A DNA stretch of 64,000 nucleotides from Tardiphaga robiniae (GCF_001618955.1 NZ_LVYV01000002.1:124001-188000), one strand, 5' to 3'. Counted from the first letter of the stretch, positions 19,477 through 28,318 are shown. The notes: generated by a model not told the origin, from the sequence alone. A program made the numbers and translations.

Positions 19477-20373
19477 ATGCGCATCGATTTTCCCGGCCTG
19501 CAGGCGTTTCTGAGCATCGCGGAGCGGGGCAGCTTTTCGCGCGCGGCCGCGCACCTCAATCTGTCGCAGACGGCGCTGAGCCACCGGATCAAGAAACTCG
19601 AAGAGGATCTCGGCTTTCAGCTGCTGGCCCGCACAACGCGGCAGGTGGCACTGACCCCGGCCGGGCTGGAACTGCTGCCGACCGCGCGGCGGATGATCGG
19701 GGAGTTGTCCGATTCTATCGATCTGCTGCGGGCACGGGGCCGCAAGCGGCAGGAGCACATCGCGCTCGGCTGCCTGCCGACCATCGCCGCCTATCACCTG
19801 CCGCGGGTGCTGAAGCAGTTCAATGCGGTGCACCCGGGGATTTCGATCAAGATCCACGACAATTCAGCCAGCGAGATTGCCACTTTGGTGCAGTCCGGCC
19901 AGGCAGAGTTCGGCATCACGATCACGGCGACGAATATATGGGATCTGGCTGTCACCCCGCTGATCAAGGAGCGCTTCGTCCTGTTGTGCACCAAGGATCA
20001 TGCCTTTGCGCAACGCAAGTTCGTGGCCTGGTCGCATCTCGAGGATATGCCGCTGATCCGTATCAGCCCGCAGGCCGGCAATAGGGCCCTGATCGACGAC
20101 GCGCTCGGCCATCGCCGCGATAAGCTGAACTGGCGCTACGAGGTGCAGCATCTGCAGACGGCGGTGGGCATGGTGTTCGAGAAGCTCGGCATTGCCGTGG
20201 TCCCCAGTATCGCAGTGGCGACGCAGGGAACTGCCGGACTGGTCGCTGTGCCGCTGCGTAATCCCAGCGTCAGCCGCACGGTGGGCATCATCGTCAAGCG
20301 CGGACAGCCGGTGAGCAAGCCAGCGCAGGCGCTGATCGACCTGACCCGCAAATACTTCCAGGCTGCGGGATAA
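19477..20373 (+). CDS. LysR-type transcriptional regulator
   Basis: A 298-residue LysR protein. The N-terminal winged helix-turn-helix is FLSIAERGSFSRAAAHLNLSQTALSHRIKKLEEDLG, preceded by MRIDFPGLQA, and a periplasmic-binding-like effector domain follows from about residue 90. ATG 19477 is used; the frame allows a start 15 bases earlier. It lies directly upstream of, and in the same direction as, the aromatic-acid operon beginning at 20556, so it is the likely activator of that operon with a pathway acid as inducer. This link is by position only. Confidence 0.92.
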   Translation: MRIDFPGLQAFLSIAERGSFSRAAAHLNLSQTALSHRIKKLEEDLGFQLLARTTRQVALTPAGLELLPTARRMIGELSDSIDLLRARGRKRQEHIALGCLPTIAAYHLPRVLKQFNAVHPGISIKIHDNSASEIATLVQSGQAEFGITITATNIWDLAVTPLIKERFVLLCTKDHAFAQRKFVAWSHLEDMPLIRISPQAGNRALIDDALGHRRDKLNWRYEVQHLQTAVGMVFEKLGIAVVPSIAVATQGTAGLVAVPLRNPSVSRTVGIIVKRGQPVSKPAQALIDLTRKYFQAAG

Positions 20374-20391
20374 TCCACTCGGCAGGATATA

Positions 20392-20405
20392 TGCAGGAAA
20401 CTGCA
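20392..20405. promoter_or_regulatory. short inverted repeat upstream of the aromatic-acid operon
   Basis: TGCAG-GAAA-CTGCA lies 150 bases before tctC in the 182-base gap after lysR. It is a possible operator or hairpin; it is short and could be chance. Confidence 0.3.
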
Positions 20406-20555
20406 CGATTATCCCAGATTTCTCATTTGTTTCATATATCGGAATTGGTTACTGCGGGAGCAGAACGGTCTATAGCCCTGTCGCGATAACGTGACGGCCA
20501 TGGGTACCGACATAAAAACGGCAAGGGTGGACGCATCAGGCGTCTTCAATCCATC

Positions 20556-21560
20556 ATGACGCTCCGCTTCCCGACCAGGCTCAAGCATCTGCTGAGCGCC
20601 GCGCATTTGGCGCTTGGTGCGATATTCCTCACGACCGCGGTACCTGTAGCGCAGGCCCAGTCCGGCTATCCGACCAAGCCCATTCGCGTGATCGTGCCGT
20701 TTGCCGCCGGCGGTGTTGCCGATATCACCATCCGCATCGTGGCCGAGAAGCTCGGCGATAATCTCGGCCAGCGTCTCGTGATCGAGAACATGCCGGGCGC
20801 CGGTGGCGTCGTTGCGGCGCGCGCAGTGCTGTCGTCGCAGCCGGACGGCTATACGCTGGCGCTGCTCAGCAACGGCACCGCCGTCAGCGTACCGCTGTTC
20901 AAGAACCTGCCATTCGATCCCGTGAAGAACTTTGCGCCGATCTCGAGCATCGGCTTCTTCGATTTCATCGTCGGCACCAATGCGAATTCGCAACACAAGA
21001 CGCTGGCCGACGTCATCAAGTTCGCGCGCGACAATCCGGGCAAACTGAATGTCGGCACCATCAGTGTCGGTAGCACCCAGAACCTGTCGGCCGAATTGCT
21101 CAAATCCACGGCCGGGATCAATTTCCAGATCGTGCCATATCGCGGAACGCCGGAGGTCATTGTCGGGCTGCTGCGCGAAGACATCGATGTGATGATCGAC
21201 AATTATGTCGGGATGAAATCCGCGCTGCAGGATGGCAAGATGCGTCCAGTCGGGACCACGGGCGAATCCCGTTCGGTGATCCTGAAAGACGTGCCGACGA
21301 TGATCGAGGGTGGCGTGAGGGGCTATGACGTCGTGTCATGGAATGCGCTATTCGCACCGTCAGGTACGCCGCCCGAAGCGATTGCGCGGTTGAATGCGGG
21401 CCTGCGCGAAGTATTGGCGATGCCCGATGTGAAGCAGAAGCTGCTCGATCTCGGCATCGAGGCGAAAGCCAGTTCACCCGAGGAACTGAAGGCCCGGCTG
21501 GTTGACGACATCGCGAAGTGGACAGCCGTGATCGACAAGGCAGGAATTCCGAAGCAATGA
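20556..21560 (+). CDS. Bug/TctC-family periplasmic solute-binding protein
   Basis: A 334-residue secreted protein of the tripartite tricarboxylate transporter binding family. It has a signal peptide ending near VPVAQAQS, then the family opening YPTKPIRVIVPFAAGGVADITIR and the later GLRGYDV-like block GVRGYDVVSWNALFAP. It should bind a carboxylic acid, likely the aromatic acid or an intermediate degraded by the downstream enzymes. The membrane subunits TctA and TctB are absent, as is usual for the many orphan Bug proteins. The next gene overlaps its stop by four bases (ATGA), so it is the first gene of the operon. Confidence 0.9.
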   Translation: MTLRFPTRLKHLLSAAHLALGAIFLTTAVPVAQAQSGYPTKPIRVIVPFAAGGVADITIRIVAEKLGDNLGQRLVIENMPGAGGVVAARAVLSSQPDGYTLALLSNGTAVSVPLFKNLPFDPVKNFAPISSIGFFDFIVGTNANSQHKTLADVIKFARDNPGKLNVGTISVGSTQNLSAELLKSTAGINFQIVPYRGTPEVIVGLLREDIDVMIDNYVGMKSALQDGKMRPVGTTGESRSVILKDVPTMIEGGVRGYDVVSWNALFAPSGTPPEAIARLNAGLREVLAMPDVKQKLLDLGIEAKASSPEELKARLVDDIAKWTAVIDKAGIPKQ

Positions 21561-22426
21561 CGAAACCAACCGTTCCCGGTCCCGATCCGCATACCAAGGT
21601 GCCGAAGTTCAAGCTGCCGCCGCTGGCCTGCGACGCGCATACGCATATCTTCGGGCCCGGCGACAAATATCCCTATGTCGGTTCCTACATTCCGCCCGAC
21701 GCGCCGCTGGAAGATTTTCAGGCGCTGCACAGGAAGCTCGGTATCGGTCGCGCGGTGATCGTCAATGCCAGCGTGCACGGGACCGACAACCGCGTGGCGC
21801 TCGACGCCATCGCGGTGAGCGGCGGCCGCTACCGGGCGGTGGCCAATATCGATGGCACGATCACGGAGCAGGGCCTGCGCGAATTGCATGAAGGCGGCTT
21901 CCGCGGCTGCCGCTTCAACTTCGTGCGACATCTCGGTGGCACGCCGGACATGAAAGTGTTTCATCGCATCATCGACATGATCGCGCCGATGAACTGGCAT
22001 GTCGACCTGCATTTCGATGCGGTCGACCTGCCTGATTATGCCGACCTGCTGGCAAAACTGCCGGTGCGTTACACCATCGATCATATGGGGCGCGTCAAGG
22101 CCGCCGATGGCCTGGAGCAGCAGCCGTTCCGCACCCTGATCGACCTCATGAAGCGCGACGAGAAATGCTGGGTGAAGGTCTCCGGCTGCGAACGCGTGAC
22201 CTCCATGGGGCCACCCTTCACCGATGCCGTGCCGTTTGCGAAGACAATCTGCGAGACCGCGCCGGATCGCGTGATCTGGGGCACCGACTGGCCGCATCCC
22301 AACGTCAAGGCGATGCCCAATGACGGCGATCTCGTCGATCTGATCCCGCTCTTCGCGCCGGATGCAGAGATTCAGCAGAAGATCCTCGTCGACAATCCCG
22401 CGCGATTGTTTGAATTCGACACTTAA
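21557..22426 (+). CDS. LigI-like 2-pyrone-4,6-dicarboxylate lactonase family hydrolase
   Basis: A 289-residue amidohydrolase-superfamily TIM barrel. It carries the metal-site opening CDAHTHIFGP, the block HGTDNRVALDAIA, then ELHEGGFRGCRFNF, YTIDHMGR and VIWGTDWPHPN with the catalytic Asp. This set is the signature of LigI, which opens 2-pyrone-4,6-dicarboxylate to 4-oxalomesaconate in the protocatechuate 4,5-cleavage pathway. Downstream lie a GalB-like hydratase and a LigK-like aldolase, the two enzymes that would use its product, which strongly supports this role. Substrate identity still needs assay. A strong terminator begins at its stop codon. Confidence 0.87.
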   Translation: MTKPTVPGPDPHTKVPKFKLPPLACDAHTHIFGPGDKYPYVGSYIPPDAPLEDFQALHRKLGIGRAVIVNASVHGTDNRVALDAIAVSGGRYRAVANIDGTITEQGLRELHEGGFRGCRFNFVRHLGGTPDMKVFHRIIDMIAPMNWHVDLHFDAVDLPDYADLLAKLPVRYTIDHMGRVKAADGLEQQPFRTLIDLMKRDEKCWVKVSGCERVTSMGPPFTDAVPFAKTICETAPDRVIWGTDWPHPNVKAMPNDGDLVDLIPLFAPDAEIQQKILVDNPARLFEFDT

Positions 22427-22472
22427 AGTCTGACTCATCTTCGATGAATCAGACTTTAGGTTTTCTTTTTTC
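22424..22472 (+). terminator. rho-independent terminator after the LigI-like gene
   Basis: The arms TAAAGTCTGA (22424-22433, including the stop codon) and TCAGACTTTA (22449-22458) pair perfectly, followed by GG and a T-rich run to 22472. It sits inside the presumed operon, so it may lower expression of the downstream genes or mark a second transcription unit. Confidence 0.8.
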
Positions 22473-22521
22473 GAGCATGATCTTATCCGAAAACCGGCAT
22501 CCACTTTTCGGGATCATGCTC
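22473..22521. repeat. dispersed palindromic repeat, copy 3
   Basis: A 49-base palindrome with outer arms GAGCATGATC and GATCATGCTC. In reverse complement it matches copy 2 at 12867 nearly base for base, with four extra bases in the core. It lies directly after the terminator and 20 bases before the GalB-like start. Confidence 0.85.
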
Positions 22522-22540
22522 CAAGCGACAGGAACATCCG

Positions 22541-23263
22541 ATGTCCAAAGCCAAGACCGGCCTCGTGGTCTCAGCCCATCCCGGCGATTTCGTCTGGCGC
22601 GCCGGCGGCGCCATCGCGCTTCATGCGAAGAAGGGCTACCGCGTCAAGATCGTCTGTCTCGCATATGGCGAACGCGGCGAGTCGCAATTTGCCTGGAAGC
22701 AGGCGGGCATGACGCTCGATAAGGTCAAGGCTGGCCGAAAAGACGAAGCCGAGCGTGCGGCGGCGTCGCTCGGCGCCGAGATCGAATTTTTCGATGCCGG
22801 CGATTATCCGCTGCATCTGACCGAGGCGCACAAGGAACGGCTGATCGATATCTATCGGGAGCTCAATCCGAGCTTCGTGCTGACGCATTCGCTCGAAGAT
22901 CCCTACAATGTCGATCATCCCGCGGCGACCGCCGCCGCACAGGAGGCCCGCATCATCGCGCAGGCGATGGGGCATAAGCCTGAAGCGGAATACAGCTACT
23001 CCGCGCCGCCGGTGTTCCTGTTCGAGCCTCATCAGCCGGAGATGTGCAATTTCAAGCCGCAGGTGATCCTCAATATCGATGAGGTCTGGGACATCAAGCG
23101 CAAGACGTTCGAAATTCTCGCTGCGCAGAAACATTTGTGGGCCTATTACGAGCGGGTGGCCTTGCAGCGCGGCATGCAGGGCGGCCGCAACACCGGCGCG
23201 GCCATGACCTATGGGGAAGCCTATCAGCGCCTGTTCCCGATGACGCTGGAGGTGTTGGCATGA
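22541..23263 (+). CDS. GalB-like 4-oxalomesaconate hydratase (LmbE/PIG-L fold)
   Basis: A 240-residue LmbE/PIG-L-fold metalloprotein. The metal-site opening reads [20 protein letters not shown], followed by [24 protein letters not shown] and FEPHQPEMC, with [13 protein letters not shown] near the end. This pattern fits the GalB type of 4-oxalomesaconate hydratase rather than sugar deacetylases of the same fold. It would convert 4-oxalomesaconate from the LigI-like enzyme into 4-carboxy-4-hydroxy-2-oxoadipate. The next gene starts inside its stop codon (ATGA), coupling it to the LigK-like aldolase. Confidence 0.85.
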   Translation: MSKAKTGLVVSAHPGDFVWRAGGAIALHAKKGYRVKIVCLAYGERGESQFAWKQAGMTLDKVKAGRKDEAERAAASLGAEIEFFDAGDYPLHLTEAHKERLIDIYRELNPSFVLTHSLEDPYNVDHPAATAAAQEARIIAQAMGHKPEAEYSYSAPPVFLFEPHQPEMCNFKPQVILNIDEVWDIKRKTFEILAAQKHLWAYYERVALQRGMQGGRNTGAAMTYGEAYQRLFPMTLEVLA

Positions 23264-23952
23264 AGCCCGTCGTTGTCAGAAATATTCAACGCGCCGATGC
23301 CGATGTGGTGCAGCGGTTGGGTATACTCGGCGTCTCTACGGTGCACGAGGCCTATGGCCGCTTTGGCCTGATGAAGACCTATATGCGGCCGGTGTGGTGC
23401 GGCGCGGAAGCGGCCGGCACCGCGGTGACCGTGCTGGCGCAGCCCGGTGACAACTGGATGCTGCATGTGGCCATCGAGCAGTGCAAACCCGGCGACATGC
23501 TGGTGGTGGCCTGCACGACGGACAACACCGACGGCATGTTCGGTGATCTCCTCGCGACCTCGCTGAAGGCACGCGGTGGCGTTGGCCTGATCATCGATGC
23601 TGGATGCCGCGATATCAAGACGTTGCGCGAGATGGGCTTTCCGGTGTGGTCGCGCGCGATCTCGGCGAAGGGGACAGTCAAGGCGACGCTCGGCGCGGTG
23701 AACGTGCCGGTGGTTTGCGCCGGCGCGCAGGTGACGCCGGGTGACGTCATCGTCGCCGACGAAGACGGTGTCGTGGTGATCCCGCGCAAACATGCCGCTG
23801 AGGTTGCGGTGAAGGGCGAGAAGCGTTTTGCCGAAGAAGACGCCAAGCGCCAGAAGCTTGCCTCCGGCATCCTCGGTCTCGACATGTATAATATGCGCGA
23901 GCCGCTCGCCAAAGCGGGCCTGGTTTACGTCGACGATCCCGATCAGGCCTGA
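23260..23952 (+). CDS. LigK/GalC-like 4-carboxy-4-hydroxy-2-oxoadipate aldolase
   Basis: A 230-residue RraA-fold protein of the LigK/ProA/GalC aldolase group. Key parts are [12 protein letters not shown] at about 96-107 and the metal and substrate loop [10 protein letters not shown] at 113-122. It should split 4-carboxy-4-hydroxy-2-oxoadipate into pyruvate and oxaloacetate, the last step of the protocatechuate 4,5-cleavage and gallate routes; these enzymes also decarboxylate oxaloacetate. The open frame reaches back to 23137, but ATG 23260 with a four-base overlap to the hydratase gene is the natural start. RraA itself, an RNase E inhibitor, is less likely given the neighbours. Confidence 0.88.
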   Translation: MKPVVVRNIQRADADVVQRLGILGVSTVHEAYGRFGLMKTYMRPVWCGAEAAGTAVTVLAQPGDNWMLHVAIEQCKPGDMLVVACTTDNTDGMFGDLLATSLKARGGVGLIIDAGCRDIKTLREMGFPVWSRAISAKGTVKATLGAVNVPVVCAGAQVTPGDVIVADEDGVVVIPRKHAAEVAVKGEKRFAEEDAKRQKLASGILGLDMYNMREPLAKAGLVYVDDPDQA

Positions 23953-23969
23953 GCGGGGAGGAGGCTGGC

Positions 23970-24818
23970 ATGCGGCTCCGTATTCTGCTCGGCGATCATC
24001 CGCATACGGTTGCGTTGAAATCCGGCGCGATCACGTCTGATCTCGTAGAACTGGACTTCGCGGACTACACGCCCACCAACAAGGGCTTCAAGCCCATGGT
24101 GCGCGACGGGGCTTTCGACGTCGCCGAAATGGCCATCGTCACCTATCTGATGGCCAGGAGTTACGACAAGCCGATGGCGCTGCTGCCTGATGTGATGATG
24201 GCGCGGCATCAATTTGGGTTTGCGGTCACGAGCCCGGCGGCCGGCATTGCCAAGCCGCGGGATCTGGAAGGCAAGCGCGTCGGTATTCGATCGTTTACGA
24301 CAACAACGGGCGCGTGGCTGCGCGGCATGCTCGCCAATGACTACGGCGTCAATCTCGATGCGATTGAATGGATCACCTTCGAGGATCCGCATGTCGCCGA
24401 ATATGTCGACAGCACCACCAAGGCGCCTGCCGGCAAGGCGATCATGCAGATGCTGTTCGACGGCGAACTGGACGCCGTGCTCGGCGAGAAGAGCGACGAT
24501 CCACGGGTGGCGCAGTTGTTCCCAGACGTGGCCGCTGCAGAGAAAGCCTGGCTGGCCAGGCATGGCGTGGTGCCGATCAACCACATGGTGGTGGTCAGCA
24601 AGCAATTGTCCGATACGCGCCCCGATGTGGTGCGCGAAGTCCACCGTATGCTGGAGGCGAGCAGGGCGGCGGCAGCCGGCAAGAGCCTGTCTTTCGATGC
24701 GGACGCCATGAATCGTTCGCTGGCTCTCATTACAGACTATTCTGCGCAGCAGGGGCTGATCCCGCGCAGGTTGAGCGTTGATGAGCTGTTCGACGACGTG
24801 ACGCGCGCGTTGCGATAG
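23970..24818 (+). CDS. 4,5-dihydroxyphthalate decarboxylase-like protein
   Basis: A 282-residue protein with the fold of periplasmic binding proteins but no signal peptide. The opening RLRILLGDHPHTVALKSG and the stretch FDVAEMAIVTYLMAR resemble the Pht5 family, cytoplasmic 4,5-dihydroxyphthalate decarboxylases that yield protocatechuate. Because the same family includes solute-binding and NMT1-like proteins, the enzyme role is inferred from the absence of a leader and from the pathway context. It starts 17 bases after the aldolase gene. A repeat of about 100 bases separates it from the dioxygenase gene. Confidence 0.65.
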   Translation: MRLRILLGDHPHTVALKSGAITSDLVELDFADYTPTNKGFKPMVRDGAFDVAEMAIVTYLMARSYDKPMALLPDVMMARHQFGFAVTSPAAGIAKPRDLEGKRVGIRSFTTTTGAWLRGMLANDYGVNLDAIEWITFEDPHVAEYVDSTTKAPAGKAIMQMLFDGELDAVLGEKSDDPRVAQLFPDVAAAEKAWLARHGVVPINHMVVVSKQLSDTRPDVVREVHRMLEASRAAAAGKSLSFDADAMNRSLALITDYSAQQGLIPRRLSVDELFDDVTRALR

Positions 24819-24828
24819 CGCGCCGTCG

Positions 24829-24931
24829 CCCTCATCCTGAGGAGCGGTCGTCTTCGACCGCGTCTCGAAGGATGAGCGCCCAATTCCTCATGGTTCGAGA
24901 CGCGCGAAGACGCGCTCCTCACCATGAGGGG
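24829..24931. repeat. intergenic palindromic repeat element
   Basis: About 100 bases of nested inverted repeats between the Pht5-like and dioxygenase genes. CCTCATGGT (24886-24894) pairs with ACCATGAGG (24921-24929), and a GCGTCTCG / CGAGACGC pair links the two halves. Elements of this look, with CCTCATCCTGAGGAGC at one end, are common between genes in Bradyrhizobium-like genomes. Confidence 0.75.
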
Positions 24932-24970
24932 ATCGAGTAAGCTCGACTAGAATACTGGAGGAAACGACCA

Positions 24971-25930
24971 ATGACTCCCGAACCCATCTTCGATCTCGCC
25001 CATCTCGGCCATCTCGAATTGCTGACGCCGAAGCCGGACGAGAGTCTCAAATTCTTCGTCGACGTGATGGGCATGACCGTGTCCGGCCGGCAGGGCGAGT
25101 CGGTCTATCTGCGCGGCTGGGACGACTATGAGCGCTATTCGCTGAAGCTGACGGCGTCGAACACGTCGGGCATGGAGCATATGGCGCTGCGGGCGCGTAG
25201 CCCGCAGGCGCTGGAGCGCCGCGTCGCAGCGCTGAAAGGCTCCGGCTACGATATCGGCTGGACCGACGGTGACCTCGGCCATGGGCCGGCATTTCGCTGC
25301 CGCGACCCCGACGGCCACATCGTCGAACTCTATTACGAGACCGAATGGTACGAGGCGCCGCCGGAGCTCAAGCCGGCGCTTAAAAATCAGGCGCAGCGCT
25401 ATCCGGCGCGGGGCATCAATGTGCGACGGCTCGATCACCTCAACTGCCTCGCGGTGGATATCAAGGCCAACCGGGAGTTTTTCGAGCACTATATGGGGCT
25501 CCGCCTGACCGAGCAGATCGTGCTCAATGACGGCACGGAAGCGGCGATGTGGATGACGATGTCGAACAAGAGCTACGACTTTGCCTATTCGCGCGATCAC
25601 TCCGGCACCAAGGGGCGCTTCCACCACGTCACCTACGCGCTCGACAGCCGCGAAGACATTCTGCGTGCGGCTGATATCTTTCTGGAAAATGGCGTGTTCA
25701 TCGAGACCGGACCGCACAAACATGCGATCCAGCAGACCTTCTTCCTCTATGTCTACGAGCCCGGCGGCAACCGCGTCGAAGTCGCCAATGCCGGCGCACG
25801 TTTGATCCTGGCGCCGGACTGGAAGCCGATCGTCTGGACCGAGGAGGAACGCAAGAAGGGCCAGGCCTGGGGCCTCAAGACCATCGAGTCGTTCCACACG
25901 CATGGAACGCCGCCGGTGCCCCACAAGTAG
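24971..25930 (+). CDS. extradiol ring-cleavage dioxygenase (VOC family, catechol 2,3-dioxygenase type)
   Basis: A 319-residue two-domain vicinal-oxygen-chelate protein. Likely Fe(II) ligands lie in the C-terminal domain: His in VRRLDHLNCLAV, His in GRFHHVTYAL and Glu in GGNRVEVANAG; FRCRDPDGHIVELYYE marks the end of the N-terminal domain. It should cleave a catechol-type ring next to the diol. It is not the LigAB-type protocatechuate 4,5-dioxygenase that normally feeds LigI, so the true ring substrate of this operon may differ from protocatechuate. Start ATG 24971 follows GGAGGAAACG. It is followed at 73 bases by the NCS1 permease gene. Confidence 0.87.
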   Translation: MTPEPIFDLAHLGHLELLTPKPDESLKFFVDVMGMTVSGRQGESVYLRGWDDYERYSLKLTASNTSGMEHMALRARSPQALERRVAALKGSGYDIGWTDGDLGHGPAFRCRDPDGHIVELYYETEWYEAPPELKPALKNQAQRYPARGINVRRLDHLNCLAVDIKANREFFEHYMGLRLTEQIVLNDGTEAAMWMTMSNKSYDFAYSRDHSGTKGRFHHVTYALDSREDILRAADIFLENGVFIETGPHKHAIQQTFFLYVYEPGGNRVEVANAGARLILAPDWKPIVWTEEERKKGQAWGLKTIESFHTHGTPPVPHK

Positions 25931-26002
25931 CAGGCCGCTCTGCCGGGATTGGTACGCGTCTTGCTTTGTTGACCTCAGGTTGTTTCTGACGTGGGGGCGA
26001 GC

Positions 26003-27424
26003 ATGACTAACTCAGAGTTGCGGGCAGACATCCACAGTATCGAACCGATCCCCGATGCCGACCGGGATTCCACCGGGCCGCAGCAGATGTGGATCTGGGC
26101 AGGTGCCAATATCGCGCCGGTGAACTGGGCGCTCGGCGCGCTTGGTATCATTCTCAAGCTAGGCTTGTGGGAAACCATCGCGGTCATCGTCATTGGCAAT
26201 GCGGCGGGCTCCGCGATCTTCGCGGCTTTCACGGTCATGGGCCACAAGACCGGCGTCAACCAGATGGTACTCGCGCGCTCGGCCTTCGGACGCAGGGGTG
26301 CCTATCTGCCGAGCTTGCTGATGTTCCTGATGACGCTCGGCTGGATCGGCGTGAACACCTATTTCCCGGTCAAGATCTCGATGGCCATTCTCGGCCAGTT
26401 CGGGATCGCCGATAGCTGGTTCGCCAACCTCGTGGTGATCACCATCGTGATGGTGACGCAGGTGGTGATCGGCACCTATGGTTTCTATGCGATCCGCACC
26501 TTCGAGAAATACACCGTGCCGGTCACGGTGGTGATCATGGTGCTGATGAGCGTGCTGGCCTGGAGCCAGCCAGGCGTCGTCAACTGGAATCACACCACGT
26601 CGCTGCCGCCGGGGCCGCATCTGGCGATGCTGTCGCTGCTGATGACCGCCGTTGGCGTTGGCTGGGGCATTTCGTGGGTGACCTGGGCGTCGGACTATTC
26701 GCGCTTCGTGCCGCGCTCGACCTCGTCGAAAGCCGTGTTCTGGTACAGCTATCTCGGCATGTATGTGCCGTCGGTGTGGCTCGCTGTTCTCGGCGCCACG
26801 ATTGCCTCGGTGACGCTCGACACCGATCCCGCCAAGATGGTCTCGGCCGTGTTCGGCGGCGTCGCCAGCATTCTCGTGCTGCTGCTGGTGCTGCACGGGC
26901 CGATCGCCACCAACATTCTCAACGTCTATTCGTCGGCGCTGGCGGCGCTCAGCATAGGTGTCCGTTTTTCGCGGACGATGCTGGCGCTGATCGTCGGCAT
27001 CGCGGGCTATGCGGTGACGGTGTATTTCATCTTCGCGCCGTCTTTCGCCAAGGCCTTCGATAACTGGCTGATCAGCCTGCTGATGTGGATGAGCCCCTAT
27101 GCGGGGGTGGTGTTGGCCGACTTCTTCGTCAGGCGGAAGAGCCAGATCGATATCGCCGAACTCTATAAATCGCCGGAGAGCAGCATCTATGGCGATATCA
27201 ACTGGAGCGGCATGATCGCGTTCTTCGCGGGCCTGATCGCCACCTGGCTGTTCCAGGATGGCCTGGTGCCTGCGTTGCAGGGGCCGATCTCGATCAACCT
27301 TCTCGGCGGCGCGGATCTGAGCTGGCTGGCGGGCATCGTCGTGGGCGGTGGCGTCTATCTGGCGCTCAGCAGGCGCCTGGCGCCGGAGCCGATGGCCATC
27401 CCGGTCGGTGGGCCGGGCGAATAG
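26003..27424 (+). CDS. NCS1-family permease (nucleobase/allantoin/hydantoin type)
   Basis: A 473-residue inner-membrane carrier with about 12 helices. The NCS1 pattern is clear: IAPVNWALGALG in helix 1, NAAGSAIFAAF, and VGWGISWVTWASDYSRF in the middle, ending with FFVRRKSQIDIAELY. Known members import cytosine, allantoin, hydantoins, thiamine or uracil with Na+ or H+. Its place at the end of an aromatic-acid operon suggests that the growth substrate may be a nitrogen heterocycle or related ring compound. ATG 26003 preceded by GGGGGCGA is chosen; a GTG at 25991 is the alternative. Confidence 0.88.
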   Translation: MTNSELRADIHSIEPIPDADRDSTGPQQMWIWAGANIAPVNWALGALGIILKLGLWETIAVIVIGNAAGSAIFAAFTVMGHKTGVNQMVLARSAFGRRGAYLPSLLMFLMTLGWIGVNTYFPVKISMAILGQFGIADSWFANLVVITIVMVTQVVIGTYGFYAIRTFEKYTVPVTVVIMVLMSVLAWSQPGVVNWNHTTSLPPGPHLAMLSLLMTAVGVGWGISWVTWASDYSRFVPRSTSSKAVFWYSYLGMYVPSVWLAVLGATIASVTLDTDPAKMVSAVFGGVASILVLLLVLHGPIATNILNVYSSALAALSIGVRFSRTMLALIVGIAGYAVTVYFIFAPSFAKAFDNWLISLLMWMSPYAGVVLADFFVRRKSQIDIAELYKSPESSIYGDINWSGMIAFFAGLIATWLFQDGLVPALQGPISINLLGGADLSWLAGIVVGGGVYLALSRRLAPEPMAIPVGGPGE

Positions 27425-27435
27425 GCGAGGCGACT

Positions 27436-27463
27436 GGGTAGGCCGCGTCCGCGTGGCCTGCCC
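27436..27463 (+). terminator. hairpin after the NCS1 permease gene
   Basis: GGGTAGGCC and GGCCTGCCC (one G-T pair) flank a 10-base loop just after the stop codon. No T-run follows, so it may act with Rho or merely protect the 3' end. Confidence 0.45.
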
Positions 27464-27608
27464 ATTGCCAGTGGTGTCAATGAGCCGTCATTTCCGTCCA
27501 GAGCCCTTGCGCTTTGTCCGGCGGACGGGCTAGAACGCGCCCGAACGAGATGAGCATCTCTGTTCCGACCGATTCCAGACTGGATTTTTCCGTAAGTCTC
27601 TGAATCGT

Positions 27609-27644
27609 TTGGGGAATGGTGTAACGGTAGCCTTACAGTTTCTG
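27609..27644 (+). pseudogene. 5' fragment of tRNA-Gln, left boundary of island
   Basis: The 23 bases 27609-27631 are identical to 31499-31521, covering the first 22 bases of the intact tRNA-Gln; similarity continues weakly (ACAG and TCTG still align) to about 27644 and then stops, so the rest of the tRNA is missing. It marks the far end of a 3.9-kb segment. The surrounding 315-base gap (27425-27739) holds no gene, only this fragment and the permease hairpin. A 12-base word GTTTGCAAAACT at 27724 recurs at 31454. Confidence 0.8.
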
Positions 27645-27739
27645 GGGTAAGTCGTTGATTTCATTGAATTGGTTTTTCAATCTAGGCCCATTTTGTCCTG
27701 CTGTTTCCGGGCATTTCTGAGCCGTTTGCAAAACTTGGA

Positions 27740-28318
27740 TCATGGGGCGGAACTTCGTTTCTCGGCCCTCCTGCTTCCGCGAGTGTCCGGCAGCGGTTCG
27801 GCATGAACATCGTCATTGCCGATCACGATTCGACCGTCCTCGTCGAACTCACCAGAATCGAATTTCCGTTGAGCAACGCCGTAAAATACGTCTGCGTGTT
27901 CGCTGAAATAATCAAAGACGTCAGACATGCGTTGATAACTTACCCGGTCGTCGAGCACCTCCCGGCGAATGTAACACCTGACAGGCCGGCCGCCCGTCGT
28001 AGCCAAAGCGAAGGCGAGGCCCCAACTGTCAGGCATCGGTCGCGTGTTCGGGATCGGGTGAAGCAAAGACTCGCCGATGAGTGGCGTGATGTTCTCATCG
28101 AAATATTTAATGGTCAGCCACTGCCCGCGTGCGTAAGCCTGAATATCCCGCCACACGCCAGGTGGAATAGAATCTTGGCCTGAGGCCCATCTTCGCATGG
28201 ACCTGTCAGAGACGCCGGCGACTCGGCAAAATTCAGCCTGCCAAGATGCACCAAAAAGCACTTCGCCGATCTGGCGAAGTAACAACGATTCCTGCGTAGG
28301 ACGAATTTGTTCTGTCAT
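27740..28318 (-). CDS. HTH-type DNA-binding protein, unknown target
   Basis: A 192-residue protein starting at MTEQIRPTQE. The N-terminal part has a Cro-like helix-turn-helix: LFGASWQAEFCRVAGVSDRSMRRWASGQ at about residues 20-47. Such short proteins are common in Bradyrhizobium-type genomes. The middle region with PVRCYIRREVLDDRVSYQRM is not recognised. The frame is open to 28363, but MTEQ gives a clean start. It lies at the left end of the tRNA-bounded island. It could control the defence genes to its right, for instance through the inverted repeat at 31228, but this is only a guess from proximity. Confidence 0.7.
   Translation of the reverse strand: MTEQIRPTQESLLLRQIGEVLFGASWQAEFCRVAGVSDRSMRRWASGQDSIPPGVWRDIQAYARGQWLTIKYFDENITPLIGESLLHPIPNTRPMPDSWGLAFALATTGGRPVRCYIRREVLDDRVSYQRMSDVFDYFSEHADVFYGVAQRKFDSGEFDEDGRIVIGNDDVHAEPLPDTRGSRRAEKRSSAP

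Noticed and set aside
27803..28183. Plus-strand frame opposite the HTH gene
   Set aside because: It is antisense to a frame with a clear helix-turn-helix and carries no domain of its own.
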